DNA from: Desulfobacteraceae bacterium
GTDB taxonomy: Bacteria; Desulfobacterota; DSM-4660; Desulfatiglandales; Desulfatiglandaceae
Reading direction: 5' to 3'
Assembly (NCBI GenBank): GCA_030632525.1
Contig: DAOVUP010000070.1
Coordinates: forward strand, 1 to 7,265
DNA length: 7,265 nt
Of this stretch, positions 1-6,254 are shown in pieces. The notes under the pieces are model-generated. The model was not told where the DNA came from, ran no database searches, and saw nothing but the letters and a program-made list of their open reading frames with translations. The translations under genes and the position numbers were made by a program. Positions within the stretch are counted from its first letter, which is position 1. Every line of letters begins with the position of its first letter.

Positions 1-1085
1 AAAATCCGGCGTTGCCTGGCATTGGTAAGCCTTGCAAACAGGGGCAATACAGTGGTCCCTGTCAGATTCCGGGCCTCAAGGCGCTCACAGGTCTCGATGA
101 TATCCTGTTCGGTAGGCATAAAGACGAGGATATCTCCCGCCTGTCCCCTGTTACGCACCTTTTCAACTCCCCTGATGGCCATATCCACATAGGTTATCTC
201 ACCCTTGTCCTGCTGTTCAGGGTCAACGGGCAGATATTCCACAACCACAGGATATCTACGCCCGGAGACTTCTATCACCGGGGCCCCTCCAAAGGCTTTT
301 GAAAATTTCTCAGTGTCGATGGTCGCCGAGGTTATGATGAGCTTGAGACACTTTCGTTTCATGAGAAGGGTTTTCAGAATTCCCAGGATGAAATCGATGT
401 TGAGACTTCTCTCATGGGCCTCGTCCACAATGATGGTGTCATACTCATTGAGGTGGGGATCCTGTTGCGTTTCAGCCAACAGCATCCCGTCGGTCATAAC
501 CTTGATATAACCATAGCGGCTGGTTCGGTCTTTGAAACGTATCTTATACCCCACCGACTTCCCGATCTCTTCTCCTAACTCCTCCGCAATCCGTCCGGCT
601 ATGGTGGTGGCGGCAATCCGTCTGGGCTGGGTACAGGCTATCTTGCCTCCAATCCCCCTCCCTGCCTCTAAGCACATTTTGGGTATCTGGGTGCTTTTGC
701 CGCAACCCGTGTCGCCGAAAATAATGACCACCTGATATTTTCGAATAGCATGGACTATGGCGTCTTTCCTGGCTGTTATGGGCAGATTTTCGGGGTATGA
801 AACTTTAGGGAGACCCTGCACACGGCGATCTTTTTGCAAAATGGACGCCTCGACACGTTTTTCTAAAGACCTGAGCTGCTGAATCACCTTTTTGACCAGA
901 TCGGGCTGTTTACTCTTATTGAGGATATTCTTCAGTCGTCTGGCAAAGGGATGCCGGTCTCGTTGCATGACATGTGGGAGACGGGCACGGATCTCTTTAA
1001 CATGAGTTGACAGGGTTACGGGTATGGAGTTTTTAGGCTGTCTGTTGAAGCTTGATGGATGCTTGGTACACATGCAGTTTTTCAT
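1..1085 (-). CDS. hrpA: ATP-dependent RNA helicase HrpA, DEAH-box (N-terminal part, runs off the left edge)
   Basis: This is the first 361 codons of a DEAH-box RNA helicase; the family is about 1,300 residues long, so roughly the last three quarters lie outside the window. Visible motifs, numbered from the ATG at 1085: Walker A GDTGCGKS at 124-131, motif Ia QPRR at 153-156, TDG at 198-200, DEAH at 221-224 followed by ERSLNIDF, motif III SAT at 253-255, and the start of RecA domain 2 (DILVFMPTEQDI, 318-329). The segment RDRHPFARRL near residue 42 and YPENLP near residue 97 match the N-terminal extension typical of HrpA rather than HrpB. HrpA acts on RNA in the cytoplasm, and in E. coli it has been linked to mRNA processing and rescue of stalled ribosomes. 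An in-frame stop lies seven codons upstream of 1085. No Shine-Dalgarno is visible there, so a later ATG (1073 or 968) is possible. Family assignment is firm; the start is uncertain. Confidence 0.95.
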   Translation of the reverse strand, partial: MKNCMCTKHPSSFNRQPKNSIPVTLSTHVKEIRARLPHVMQRDRHPFARRLKNILNKSKQPDLVKKVIQQLRSLEKRVEASILQKDRRVQGLPKVSYPENLPITARKDAIVHAIRKYQVVIIFGDTGCGKSTQIPKMCLEAGRGIGGKIACTQPRRIAATTIAGRIAEELGEEIGKSVGYKIRFKDRTSRYGYIKVMTDGMLLAETQQDPHLNEYDTIIVDEAHERSLNIDFILGILKTLLMKRKCLKLIITSATIDTEKFSKAFGGAPVIEVSGRRYPVVVEYLPVDPEQQDKGEITYVDMAIRGVEKVRNRGQAGDILVFMPTEQDIIETCERLEARNLTGTTVLPLFARLTNARQRRI

Positions 1086-1109
1086 GATAAAAAGCTTTAG
1101 ACATCATGA
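1082..1109 (-). promoter_or_regulatory. 7-bp inverted repeat enclosing the hrpA start codon
   Basis: TCATGAT at 1082-1088 and ATCATGA at 1103-1109 are perfect inverted repeats separated by 14 bases. In the hrpA transcript they could form a stem that contains the proposed ATG (1085-1083). It could be a start-codon-masking hairpin, a DNA operator dyad, or chance in an AT-rich stretch. No protein-binding motif is recognised. Confidence 0.3.
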
Positions 1110-1221
1110 GAGCCTATTAGATTATGATTACGAAAACAATTTTTGGAACAGAGCATTAGACAGTTAACAATTAAATCCTGTGCAAATCCGCCAGAGGCCG
1201 ACAAGAAGCACAAAAAATTTT

Positions 1222-1237
1222 CTTTGCGCCTTTGCGC
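1222..1237. repeat. Tandem doublet of CTTTGCGC
   Basis: CTTTGCGC occurs twice in direct tandem (1222-1229, 1230-1237), followed by GAGACCTTT. The minus-strand form, GCGCAAAGGCGCAAAG, resembles a short repeat I recall as common in noncoding DNA of several bacterial phyla; that is memory, not a search. It also resembles the GGCGCAA heptamers at 5096-5130. Confidence 0.5.
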
Positions 1238-1253
1238 GAGACCTTTTTGGTTC

Positions 1254-1279
1254 CCCGCATCAGTTTTACTGAATACGGG
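1254..1279 (-). terminator. Hairpin downstream of the yhaM-like gene, possible terminator without a T-tract
   Basis: CCCGCATCAG (1254-1263) can pair with CTGAATACGGG (1269-1279) around a 5-base loop, giving ten pairs including one G-U and one bulged base. It begins 32 bases past the stop codon of the exoribonuclease gene. On the minus strand the stem is followed by GGAACCAAAAAGG rather than a run of T, so a classical intrinsic terminator is not met. It may instead protect the mRNA 3' end or act with Rho. Confidence 0.4.
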
Positions 1280-1311
1280 ATCTCCGTTACACTTCTACCG
1301 GCTTGTCCGGA

Positions 1312-2370
1312 TTAGGTGACTGCATCTGAAGAAAACAGGGTCCTTTGCCTGCTGGCTGTTTTTGTGCTCTCCTCTGGTATCTTTTGGATCGGCTGCATCT
1401 TTCCTTTCAGGAAATATTTCCCGAACATCCTGTTGAATCCGGTCCAAACCCCTTCGTGCCGGTCCCTTTCCATGAATCGGCCCAGACCGTTTATCTTTGC
1501 ATCAAGATCATCAATCAGGTTAAGGGCAAAGGCCTCTAAGAACTTTGGTTCTTTGGGGGAACCAAAATCGTACTGTCCATGGTGACTCAGTATCAGGTGT
1601 TTCAGTCGAATTGCCAGGGCTTCGGGAAATGCGTTTAAGCCCCTCAACTTTTCTTCCACCATGGTCATGCTCAATACCACATGCCCGACCAATCTTCCTT
1701 CATCCGTGTAGTCGATTTGGAGGTCGTATCCAAGTTCTTTTATCTTCCCTATATCGTGCAGAAATGCTGATGTGATTAACAGATCTCTGTTCAATTGCGG
1801 GTAATGTGCGGCCACCTGTATCGCCATCTGACAAACAGACAGGGTATGCTCTAAAAGACCGCCCAAATAGCTGTGGTGAAAACTTTTGGCTGCCGGCGCC
1901 TTCTTAAAGCGGGCCACAAACTTCCTGTCCCCCAAAAAGCTGTCAACCAGGCCCTTTAAATTGACGTCCTGCACACCCCTCAGGATCAGTCTCAGCGAAC
2001 GCATCATCTCGGATGGATCTTCAGGGGTAGATTCTAAAAAGATTTCAGGGTCCGGTTGCTCCTTTAACAGGTCAAGTTCTGATACCGTTATCTGGATCTG
2101 ATCGCGGTAAGAACCGGCATGACCGACAACCTGAATAATATCACCCTCTAGAAAAAGAGACGAAAGCGCTTCAGCCCGGTCCCACACCTTGGCAGGGATC
2201 TCTCCGGTTCTATCTGCCAAAGTCAGGTTCAGAAAGGATTTCCCGTTGCGGGTTTTTAATACCCTTTTTTCCTTGACTAAATAGCAACCTGACACCTTTT
2301 CATCTTCTTGTATCTCTTTTATCCAGAGGTGTGGAGACCGCATTGTTGAGTTTTCATCCATACTAATCAT
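1312..2370 (-). CDS. yhaM: YhaM-type 3'-5' exoribonuclease (OB-fold plus HD domain)
   Basis: The 352-residue product starts with an OB-fold nucleic-acid-binding region (about residues 25-105, with FLNLTLADRTGEIPAKVWD near 46-64) and continues into an HD-type phosphohydrolase domain. Metal-site residues are visible: His175 in LLEHTL, His205-Asp206 in FLHDIGK, His230 in GHVVLS, His263-His264 in SHHGQYDFGSPKEP, and Asp288. This order and the HHGQ-F-SPKEP signature match YhaM/CBF1, a 3'-5' exoribonuclease of Bacillus of about 314 residues; the extra length is mostly in the C-terminal tail, which is basic and polar. It probably trims RNA in the cytoplasm. The ATG at 2370 overlaps the last 8 bases of the aldolase gene and is preceded by AGGGGA at 5 bases, so I prefer it to TTG 2373 or ATG 2361. 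The overlap suggests translational coupling. Enzyme family is clear; substrate in this organism is inferred. Confidence 0.9.
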   Translation of the reverse strand: MISMDENSTMRSPHLWIKEIQEDEKVSGCYLVKEKRVLKTRNGKSFLNLTLADRTGEIPAKVWDRAEALSSLFLEGDIIQVVGHAGSYRDQIQITVSELDLLKEQPDPEIFLESTPEDPSEMMRSLRLILRGVQDVNLKGLVDSFLGDRKFVARFKKAPAAKSFHHSYLGGLLEHTLSVCQMAIQVAAHYPQLNRDLLITSAFLHDIGKIKELGYDLQIDYTDEGRLVGHVVLSMTMVEEKLRGLNAFPEALAIRLKHLILSHHGQYDFGSPKEPKFLEAFALNLIDDLDAKINGLGRFMERDRHEGVWTGFNRMFGKYFLKGKMQPIQKIPEESTKTASRQRTLFSSDAVT

Positions 2371-3658
2371 CAAAGTCCCCTGCTGGGCCTTTATCTACGT
2401 CTAATAAGGATGCACGCTCATGTATTTTGCTCTCTGTCCACTCGCCTGGATCCTCGATTCGCGTCCCCTTTGAGCCCAAATCATAGGAGTCTGCTTCGAT
2501 GATCGCTTCGATAGCTAATGGAGCCGTGTCCCGGGCGTTAAATACGTCAGTCAGCAGACCGTAGACGAACTCTTCAACCCCTTTTGACATCCTGTCACGA
2601 AAATCCCGGGGAAGGCTTAGCAGCTTGTTCTCAAAGGGAAGGTTGAGTTTTTTGTAGTTACCCCCTTTAAGACCCTGGGCCTTTGCAAAGGTGACCATTT
2701 CATCCCACATATGGTCTGACATGCCATCTTCCGACACCTTAACAAACTCACCGTTGTCATCTAAAAGCGCATTGCCAAACTCATTGACCTTGACACCCCA
2801 CGAAATCATCTGGAGGGCGGTGGCCACATTGGCCTTGGTGGTTCTGGTGGTCTGAGCTATGTTTCTGAGACGCTCCGAATTATTGCCAGATGTCCCGTGC
2901 TGGGCTCCCGAGATGATATACTGATCAAGGGCATTGTGAATCTCCGCTGTCAAAGGGACCTGAATACCCTCATCGCTCGCCTCAATGCCGTGGGTGGTTC
3001 CGTTGTTCAGGGCAATCCAGTCAGGAAATATATCGTGTGCGTTAAGTCCCCGGATCAAAAATAATGCCTCCGCTGAAGTGGAAAGACCCTCCTTTCCCTT
3101 TATCTCGCCCACCTCGGTCTCATACCCTGCCCATTTGGGCAGATAAGGGTTAAGGGTAAGGTTTGCCAGGAGATTTTCCTCGTCAGGGAGGTGTGAGGCA
3201 TCTATGGCAATAGAGGTAATGCCGGCATCAAACATGGACGGGATTTCAGTTCTTGCTGCTTCAACATCCCCGCTCCCCTTGATGCCGTAATGATCTGCAT
3301 GGATGGCAACAGGAACAGTAATACTTAGCTCATTCATTATTGCATCCACCTGTCTTGCCATATTCCAGTAATTGACAGCGCAATAGGCGTTGGCGCCCCC
3401 CTCGGATTTTGCGATTTCTATGATAATAGCCGCGTTTGCCCGCTGTGCAGCCCTGAGTACTCCACGGATCACAAACTGATTCCGGCCGTTGGCAGCTATG
3501 GTCATCGCCTTCCCCTTTTTAATCATGGCCCGGTCTATGACCTTACCACTTACAATCAATCCCCGGGAATTGGGAAATAATCCTACTATATTGGGCGGAC
3601 GACCGATATCGAGCGCCTTTTCAAATTCCAAAGATGCTTTCCCTCTATTTAAAGACAT
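2363..3658 (-). CDS. Class II (metal-dependent) fructose-bisphosphate aldolase family protein, long divergent form
   Basis: This 431-residue TIM-barrel enzyme belongs to the class II aldolase family, which splits fructose 1,6-bisphosphate (or a related sugar bisphosphate) into dihydroxyacetone phosphate and an aldehyde. Key residues are visible: catalytic Asp122 and metal ligand His123 in HADHYG, the acidic segment YETEVGEIKGKEG (179-191), His223 in NNGTTHG and His254 in AQHGTSGN. IDASHLPDEEN (152-162) matches the family's 'ID-S-LP-EEN' segment. It is longer than the usual 280-360 residues. An insert separates the HGTSG loop from GVKVNE (288-293), where canonical enzymes have N-I-D-T after a short spacer. 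The phosphate-contacting Asp/Thr are therefore not obvious, and the exact substrate is uncertain. The start ATG is supported by an AAGGAGGT site 5 bases upstream. The gene sits 28 bases after the M48 protease gene and overlaps the exoribonuclease gene by 8 bases. Confidence 0.87.
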   Translation of the reverse strand: MSLNRGKASLEFEKALDIGRPPNIVGLFPNSRGLIVSGKVIDRAMIKKGKAMTIAANGRNQFVIRGVLRAAQRANAAIIIEIAKSEGGANAYCAVNYWNMARQVDAIMNELSITVPVAIHADHYGIKGSGDVEAARTEIPSMFDAGITSIAIDASHLPDEENLLANLTLNPYLPKWAGYETEVGEIKGKEGLSTSAEALFLIRGLNAHDIFPDWIALNNGTTHGIEASDEGIQVPLTAEIHNALDQYIISGAQHGTSGNNSERLRNIAQTTRTTKANVATALQMISWGVKVNEFGNALLDDNGEFVKVSEDGMSDHMWDEMVTFAKAQGLKGGNYKKLNLPFENKLLSLPRDFRDRMSKGVEEFVYGLLTDVFNARDTAPLAIEAIIEADSYDLGSKGTRIEDPGEWTESKIHERASLLDVDKGPAGDFDD

Positions 3659-3663
3659 GACAG

Positions 3664-3671
3664 ACCTCCTT
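3664..3671 (-). promoter_or_regulatory. Strong ribosome binding site of the aldolase gene
   Basis: The minus strand reads AAGGAGGT, complementary to the 16S rRNA 3' end, with 5 bases to the ATG at 3658. It is the best Shine-Dalgarno in the window and fixes the aldolase start. It suggests higher translation of the aldolase than of its operon neighbours. Confidence 0.85.
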
Positions 3672-3686
3672 ATTATCTTTAGGGGT

Positions 3687-5159
3687 TCAGAGTTCGGGAT
3701 GCTTATTCTGGGCCCTTATTTGCCCAAGGTCCCCCATTTCCCTGATTATCTTTTTTTGGAGGACCGGATTGTTTCCCGCCAGACCCTTTGCCTTTTGAAA
3801 ATGGAACTGAGCTTTCCTGGTCTGGCCTAATCTTTTAAAATAGCGTCCAAAGTTATAGTGGGCAAGCGCTAATTTATTTTCTCTCCCGTAGCAAAGACCC
3901 AAATGATAATAAACATCAAATCTTACAGGTTTGAGGTAGGAGAGTCTTTCGAAAATCCGGAGAGCCTTATTGTTTTTACCTAAATTTTCATAGGTTATCC
4001 CTACGAGATACAGGGTAGCCACATCCCGGTGATTTAGCTCCAGGGCCCTATTCAATATTGTCAGGGCCTTCTGGTCCTGGCCATTCATCTGGTAGGCCTC
4101 TCCCAGGGTCCTCAAGATTGGGATGAAGTCAGGCTTCCCCTGGAGCGCTTTTTCAAGCTCGCGAACTGCCTCATCATATCTTCCTTCCTCCATATAGACG
4201 ATCCCGAGCCCGAAATAGGGCAGCGGGTTATCTGGATTTTCTGCTATCTTTCTGTCAAACAGCCTTTGCGCATCGCGACTATCAAGTGTGCTCGCCCCAA
4301 TAACGGTTTTAAAGGCTGGAAACCGGCCCGTTAACAAGGCGGCCTCTTCAGTGACGGGTCTTGGCGTATACGAGGATAACAGCGCCTCTAAGTTGGCCAT
4401 CCTCTCAGGACCCGTGGGATGGGTCAGAAGATAAGCCGGGATCTTGCCAGTGCCTAACCAGCTTCCCTTTTGTATCTTGTTAAGCGCCCTGATCATTCCC
4501 GCCGGATCAAAGCTCGCAGGCTCCATATATTTGTAACTTAGTTGATCTGCCTGGCGCTCGTCTTCGCGGCTGAAGTGAAGCTGTGCCTGCATCCCTGCAG
4601 CCAATGTACCCGTGATTATGGCGCCGGCCGCCTCCCCTCCAAGCAGCATTCCTGCTAATATTCCTGCTAATGTGGCTATCCCGATATTTTTGCTCTGCTC
4701 AATTCTCTTGGATAAATGTCTTGCTGAAATATGGCCTATTTCATGGCAGATAACTGCAGCCAACTCATCAATATTATCCATGGCTTCTATTAAACCGGAA
4801 AAGATGAATATATGGCCTCCGGGGGCAGCAAAGGCATTCAATGTGTTATCCTTGATGAGGTAGAAATGAAAAGGGAAATTCTTCGTTTCTAAAGGGGCGA
4901 GGAGATAATGGCCCAGATCATTGATGAATTGATTGGCAAAAGGGTCTTCGACAAGTTGGAATTGTGCCAGGGCCTGGGCCAGGAATTCCTCGCCCATCTT
5001 ACGTTCGTCCTCGATGGAAAGGGCTGACGCATCTCTTATCAAAGGGGGTGATGCACACAGTAAAAACGTTAGGATGCATGTAAGCGTGATCAAGCGGCGC
5101 AAAGCGCGAGGCGTAAGGCGCAAGGCGCATGGAAATGAATGAGCACCCGTATCTTGCAT
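3687..5159 (-). CDS. Secreted M48 family zinc metalloprotease with C-terminal TPR repeats (BepA-like)
   Basis: From the ATG at 5159 the product is 490 residues. A signal peptide is likely: basic stretch RALRR, hydrophobic core near residues 23-35 (LITLTCILTFLLC), and cleavage after DASA near residue 46, which places the enzyme in the periplasm. The M48 domain has the zinc motif HEIGH (139-143), a Gly/Ala-rich hydrophobic stretch (159-189), the third ligand Glu201 in ExxAD, and a conserved LLTHP (His247) that matches the 'switch' histidine loop of BepA. Four TPR-like units fill about 309-450 (for example YFGLGIVYMEEGRYDEAVRE). BepA-type enzymes degrade or help assemble outer-membrane proteins such as LptD; that role here is inference. 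The frame stays open up to a GTG at 5222 directly after rsfS, but that codon lacks a Shine-Dalgarno. The ATG at 5159 has AGGA at 6 bases. ATG 5180 and TTG 5093 are alternatives. The 5' coding part consists of short tandem repeats, listed separately. Confidence 0.88.
   Translation of the reverse strand: MQDTGAHSFPCALRLTPRALRRLITLTCILTFLLCASPPLIRDASALSIEDERKMGEEFLAQALAQFQLVEDPFANQFINDLGHYLLAPLETKNFPFHFYLIKDNTLNAFAAPGGHIFIFSGLIEAMDNIDELAAVICHEIGHISARHLSKRIEQSKNIGIATLAGILAGMLLGGEAAGAIITGTLAAGMQAQLHFSREDERQADQLSYKYMEPASFDPAGMIRALNKIQKGSWLGTGKIPAYLLTHPTGPERMANLEALLSSYTPRPVTEEAALLTGRFPAFKTVIGASTLDSRDAQRLFDRKIAENPDNPLPYFGLGIVYMEEGRYDEAVRELEKALQGKPDFIPILRTLGEAYQMNGQDQKALTILNRALELNHRDVATLYLVGITYENLGKNNKALRIFERLSYLKPVRFDVYYHLGLCYGRENKLALAHYNFGRYFKRLGQTRKAQFHFQKAKGLAGNNPVLQKKIIREMGDLGQIRAQNKHPEL
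5096..5130. repeat. Heptanucleotide tandem array, consensus GGCGCAA, 5 units
   Basis: Five successive 7-base units can be read on the plus strand: GGCGCAA, AGCGCGA, GGCGTAA, GGCGCAA, GGCGCAT. On the minus strand they are translated inside the signal-peptide region of the M48 protease, giving Arg/Leu/Ala-rich residues (ALRLTPRALRR) that form its basic n-region. Units differ by one or two bases, so the array is degenerate rather than freshly expanded. Confidence 0.75.
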
Positions 5160-5184
5160 CTTGCATCCTGCATCCTGCATCCTG
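5151..5184. repeat. Heptanucleotide tandem array, consensus CYTGCAT, about 4.8 units
   Basis: Two CTTGCAT units (5153-5166) and two CCTGCAT units (5167-5180) are followed by a partial CCTG and preceded by AT. On the minus strand the unit reads ATGCAGG or ATGCAAG, so each copy carries an ATG (5180, 5173, 5166, 5159). Several copies also carry AGGA placed 6 bases before the next ATG. Because 7 is not a multiple of 3, consecutive ATGs cycle through the reading frames; 5180 and 5159 are in the protease frame. Confidence 0.85.
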
Positions 5185-5208
5185 TTAAAATGAGAGCGGT
5201 ATTTATTG

Positions 5209-5223
5209 TTCAAAGGTCTCACC
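5209..5223. repeat. Solo copy of the insert-end box TTCAAAGGTCTCACC
   Basis: These 15 bases are identical to 6428-6442, which spans the proA-side end of the terminal-inverted-repeat insert. This copy begins on the minus strand directly after the rsfS stop codon (TAG, 5226-5224), just as the other copy lies at the proA stop. No partner inverted copy was found nearby, so it may be a remnant, a solo end, or an independent regulatory box. Confidence 0.6.
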
Positions 5224-5580
5224 CTATGAGGCTTTTTCGCCTTCCTTTACCTTCGGGGCCTCAATCCAGAGACCCTCCAGGTCATAAAACTCCCTTAGAG
5301 GCTGGTAGAAAATATGGATTACCACATCACCGTAGTCCATGAGGACCCAGTGCCCTTCCTGTTCTCCTTCAGTGCCATAGGGCCTGAACCCTGCCTCACG
5401 CAGCGTACTTTGTAAATGCCGCGAAATGGCCTGGACCTGTCTTGTCGATTTTCCACTGGTAATAAGAAAGTAGTCGGTAACCGAGGTCAGATCTTCCACG
5501 TGTAAGAGGACCGGGTCAACCGCCTTTCGTTCCCTGATGGTATTCAGGCAGAGCGTTGCTTTATCGATTGGTTGCATCAT
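5224..5580 (-). CDS. rsfS: Ribosomal silencing factor RsfS
   Basis: The 118-residue product is a full-length RsfS/YbeB/Iojap-family protein. Conserved segments: DYFLITSGKSTRQVQAI (36-52), the EGEQEGHWVLMDYGDVVIH block (71-89), and REFYDLEGLW (96-105). RsfS binds ribosomal protein uL14 on the 50S subunit and blocks subunit joining, lowering translation when nutrients are scarce. The start is taken as ATG 5580, which has AAGGA about 10 bases upstream; a longer frame from TTG 5604 adds only lysine-rich residues. With this start the gene overlaps the end of nadD by 20 bases, the usual nadD-rsfS coupling seen in many bacteria. Downstream one would often find rlmH, but here the M48 protease follows. 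Confidence 0.95.
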   Translation of the reverse strand: MMQPIDKATLCLNTIRERKAVDPVLLHVEDLTSVTDYFLITSGKSTRQVQAISRHLQSTLREAGFRPYGTEGEQEGHWVLMDYGDVVIHIFYQPLREFYDLEGLWIEAPKVKEGEKAS

Positions 5581-6223
5581 TTCGGTATAATCCTTTTTTT
5601 TCAATATAAATCCTGACAGACTCAGGGACTAAAAAGCAAATAGACCTGTTTTCTTTTACCATCCCCCTGATACGTGTTGAGGATATATCCATAACAGCAG
5701 TCCTGATAAGCATAACGGTCTTACCCGAAGGGGCAACAAAGAGATCAGACCCGTCCTCTTTCCTCTTTATTCCCACATCCAACTCTGAAAGAACCGACAT
5801 CAGGTCGTGAGATTGGAACCCGGCGCGCGTGATGATAACAAAATGGGCATAGTCAAAGAGATATTTATATTCCCTCCAGGTCTTGATTTCCAAAAAGGCG
5901 TCCATTCCCATGATAAAGAAAAGGTCCGGGTCCGGGCGGAATATCCTGTGAAACTCCCTGAGAGTCTCTATGGAATAGGAGTGCCCGGCCCGTCTCCCTT
6001 CCAAGTCTACGGCTTCGATGTAAGGGGAAATATCAGCAGCCAACCGGGTCATGGCCAACCGGTGCTTGAATGAGATCACAGGCATTTTTGTCTTGTGTGG
6101 GGGAGATGCGGAAGGGATCAGATATACATTCTCCAGGTTCAATTCCTGGCATATTTCCTCTGCACAGCGCAGATGACCCAAATGAATCGGATCAAAAGTC
6201 CCGCCCAGGATACCTATTCTCAA
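5561..6223 (-). CDS. nadD: Nicotinate-nucleotide adenylyltransferase NadD
   Basis: NadD joins nicotinate mononucleotide and ATP to form deamido-NAD in the cytoplasmic NAD pathway. The 220-residue product opens with the nucleotidyltransferase signature GGTFDPIHLGHL (residues 7-18), including the HxGH histidines 14 and 17. It then has SASPPHK near 39-45, FFIMGMDAF (102-110), and the second nucleotide motif ISSTRIR (180-186). Length is normal for the family. The frame is open to a TTG at 6238, but the AGGAGG at 6235-6230 would then be inside the gene. TTG 6223 is placed 6 bases after that site and gives the typical N-terminus M-R-I-G-I-L-G-G. TTG 6226 is the alternative. The gene follows proA after a repeat-like insert and overlaps rsfS. 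Confidence 0.95.
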   Translation of the reverse strand: MRIGILGGTFDPIHLGHLRCAEEICQELNLENVYLIPSASPPHKTKMPVISFKHRLAMTRLAADISPYIEAVDLEGRRAGHSYSIETLREFHRIFRPDPDLFFIMGMDAFLEIKTWREYKYLFDYAHFVIITRAGFQSHDLMSVLSELDVGIKRKEDGSDLFVAPSGKTVMLIRTAVMDISSTRIRGMVKENRSICFLVPESVRIYIEKKGLYRNDATNR

Positions 6224-6229
6224 CAAATT

Positions 6230-6235
6230 CCTCCT
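6230..6235 (-). promoter_or_regulatory. Ribosome binding site of nadD
   Basis: AGGAGG on the minus strand lies 6 bases before TTG 6223 and decides that start over the upstream TTG at 6238. It is 20 bases from the end of the inverted-repeat insert, so a hairpin formed by the insert in the mRNA would stand right next to it. Confidence 0.75.
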
Positions 6236-6254
6236 CAAAAAACGTTAACTCTTC

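Larger units (their letters stand above)
1086..1311. other. Intergenic region between yhaM-like gene and hrpA
   Basis: These 226 bases hold no open frame that looks like a gene. On the yhaM side there is a bulged 10-bp hairpin (1254-1279) and a small CCGG-loop-CCGG palindrome (1298-1310). The middle holds a doubled CTTTGCGC repeat. The hrpA-proximal 70 bases are AT-rich and could carry the hrpA promoter: CATAAT on the minus strand near 1120 is a possible -10 box, but no good -35 box stands at the right distance, so no promoter is called. The break in gene spacing suggests that hrpA is transcribed separately from the upstream cluster. Confidence 0.6.

Noticed and set aside
12..735. Several plus-strand open frames opposite hrpA
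   Set aside because: The minus strand here encodes unambiguous DEAH helicase motifs; the plus frames are low-information shadows.
1118..1145. Sigma-70 promoter for hrpA on the minus strand
   Set aside because: A CATAAT box exists, but the hexamer 17 bases upstream matches TTGACA at only about three positions, so it is not called.
5151..5184. CRISPR-like array
   Set aside because: The repeats are contiguous 7-mers with no spacers, and no cas genes are present.
5129..5184. Cys/Met-rich N-terminal domain (MQDAGCKMQDTG) of the protease as a functional metal-binding motif
   Set aside because: The residues are simply the translation of the ATGCAGG/ATGCAAG heptamers, and part of it probably lies before the real start.
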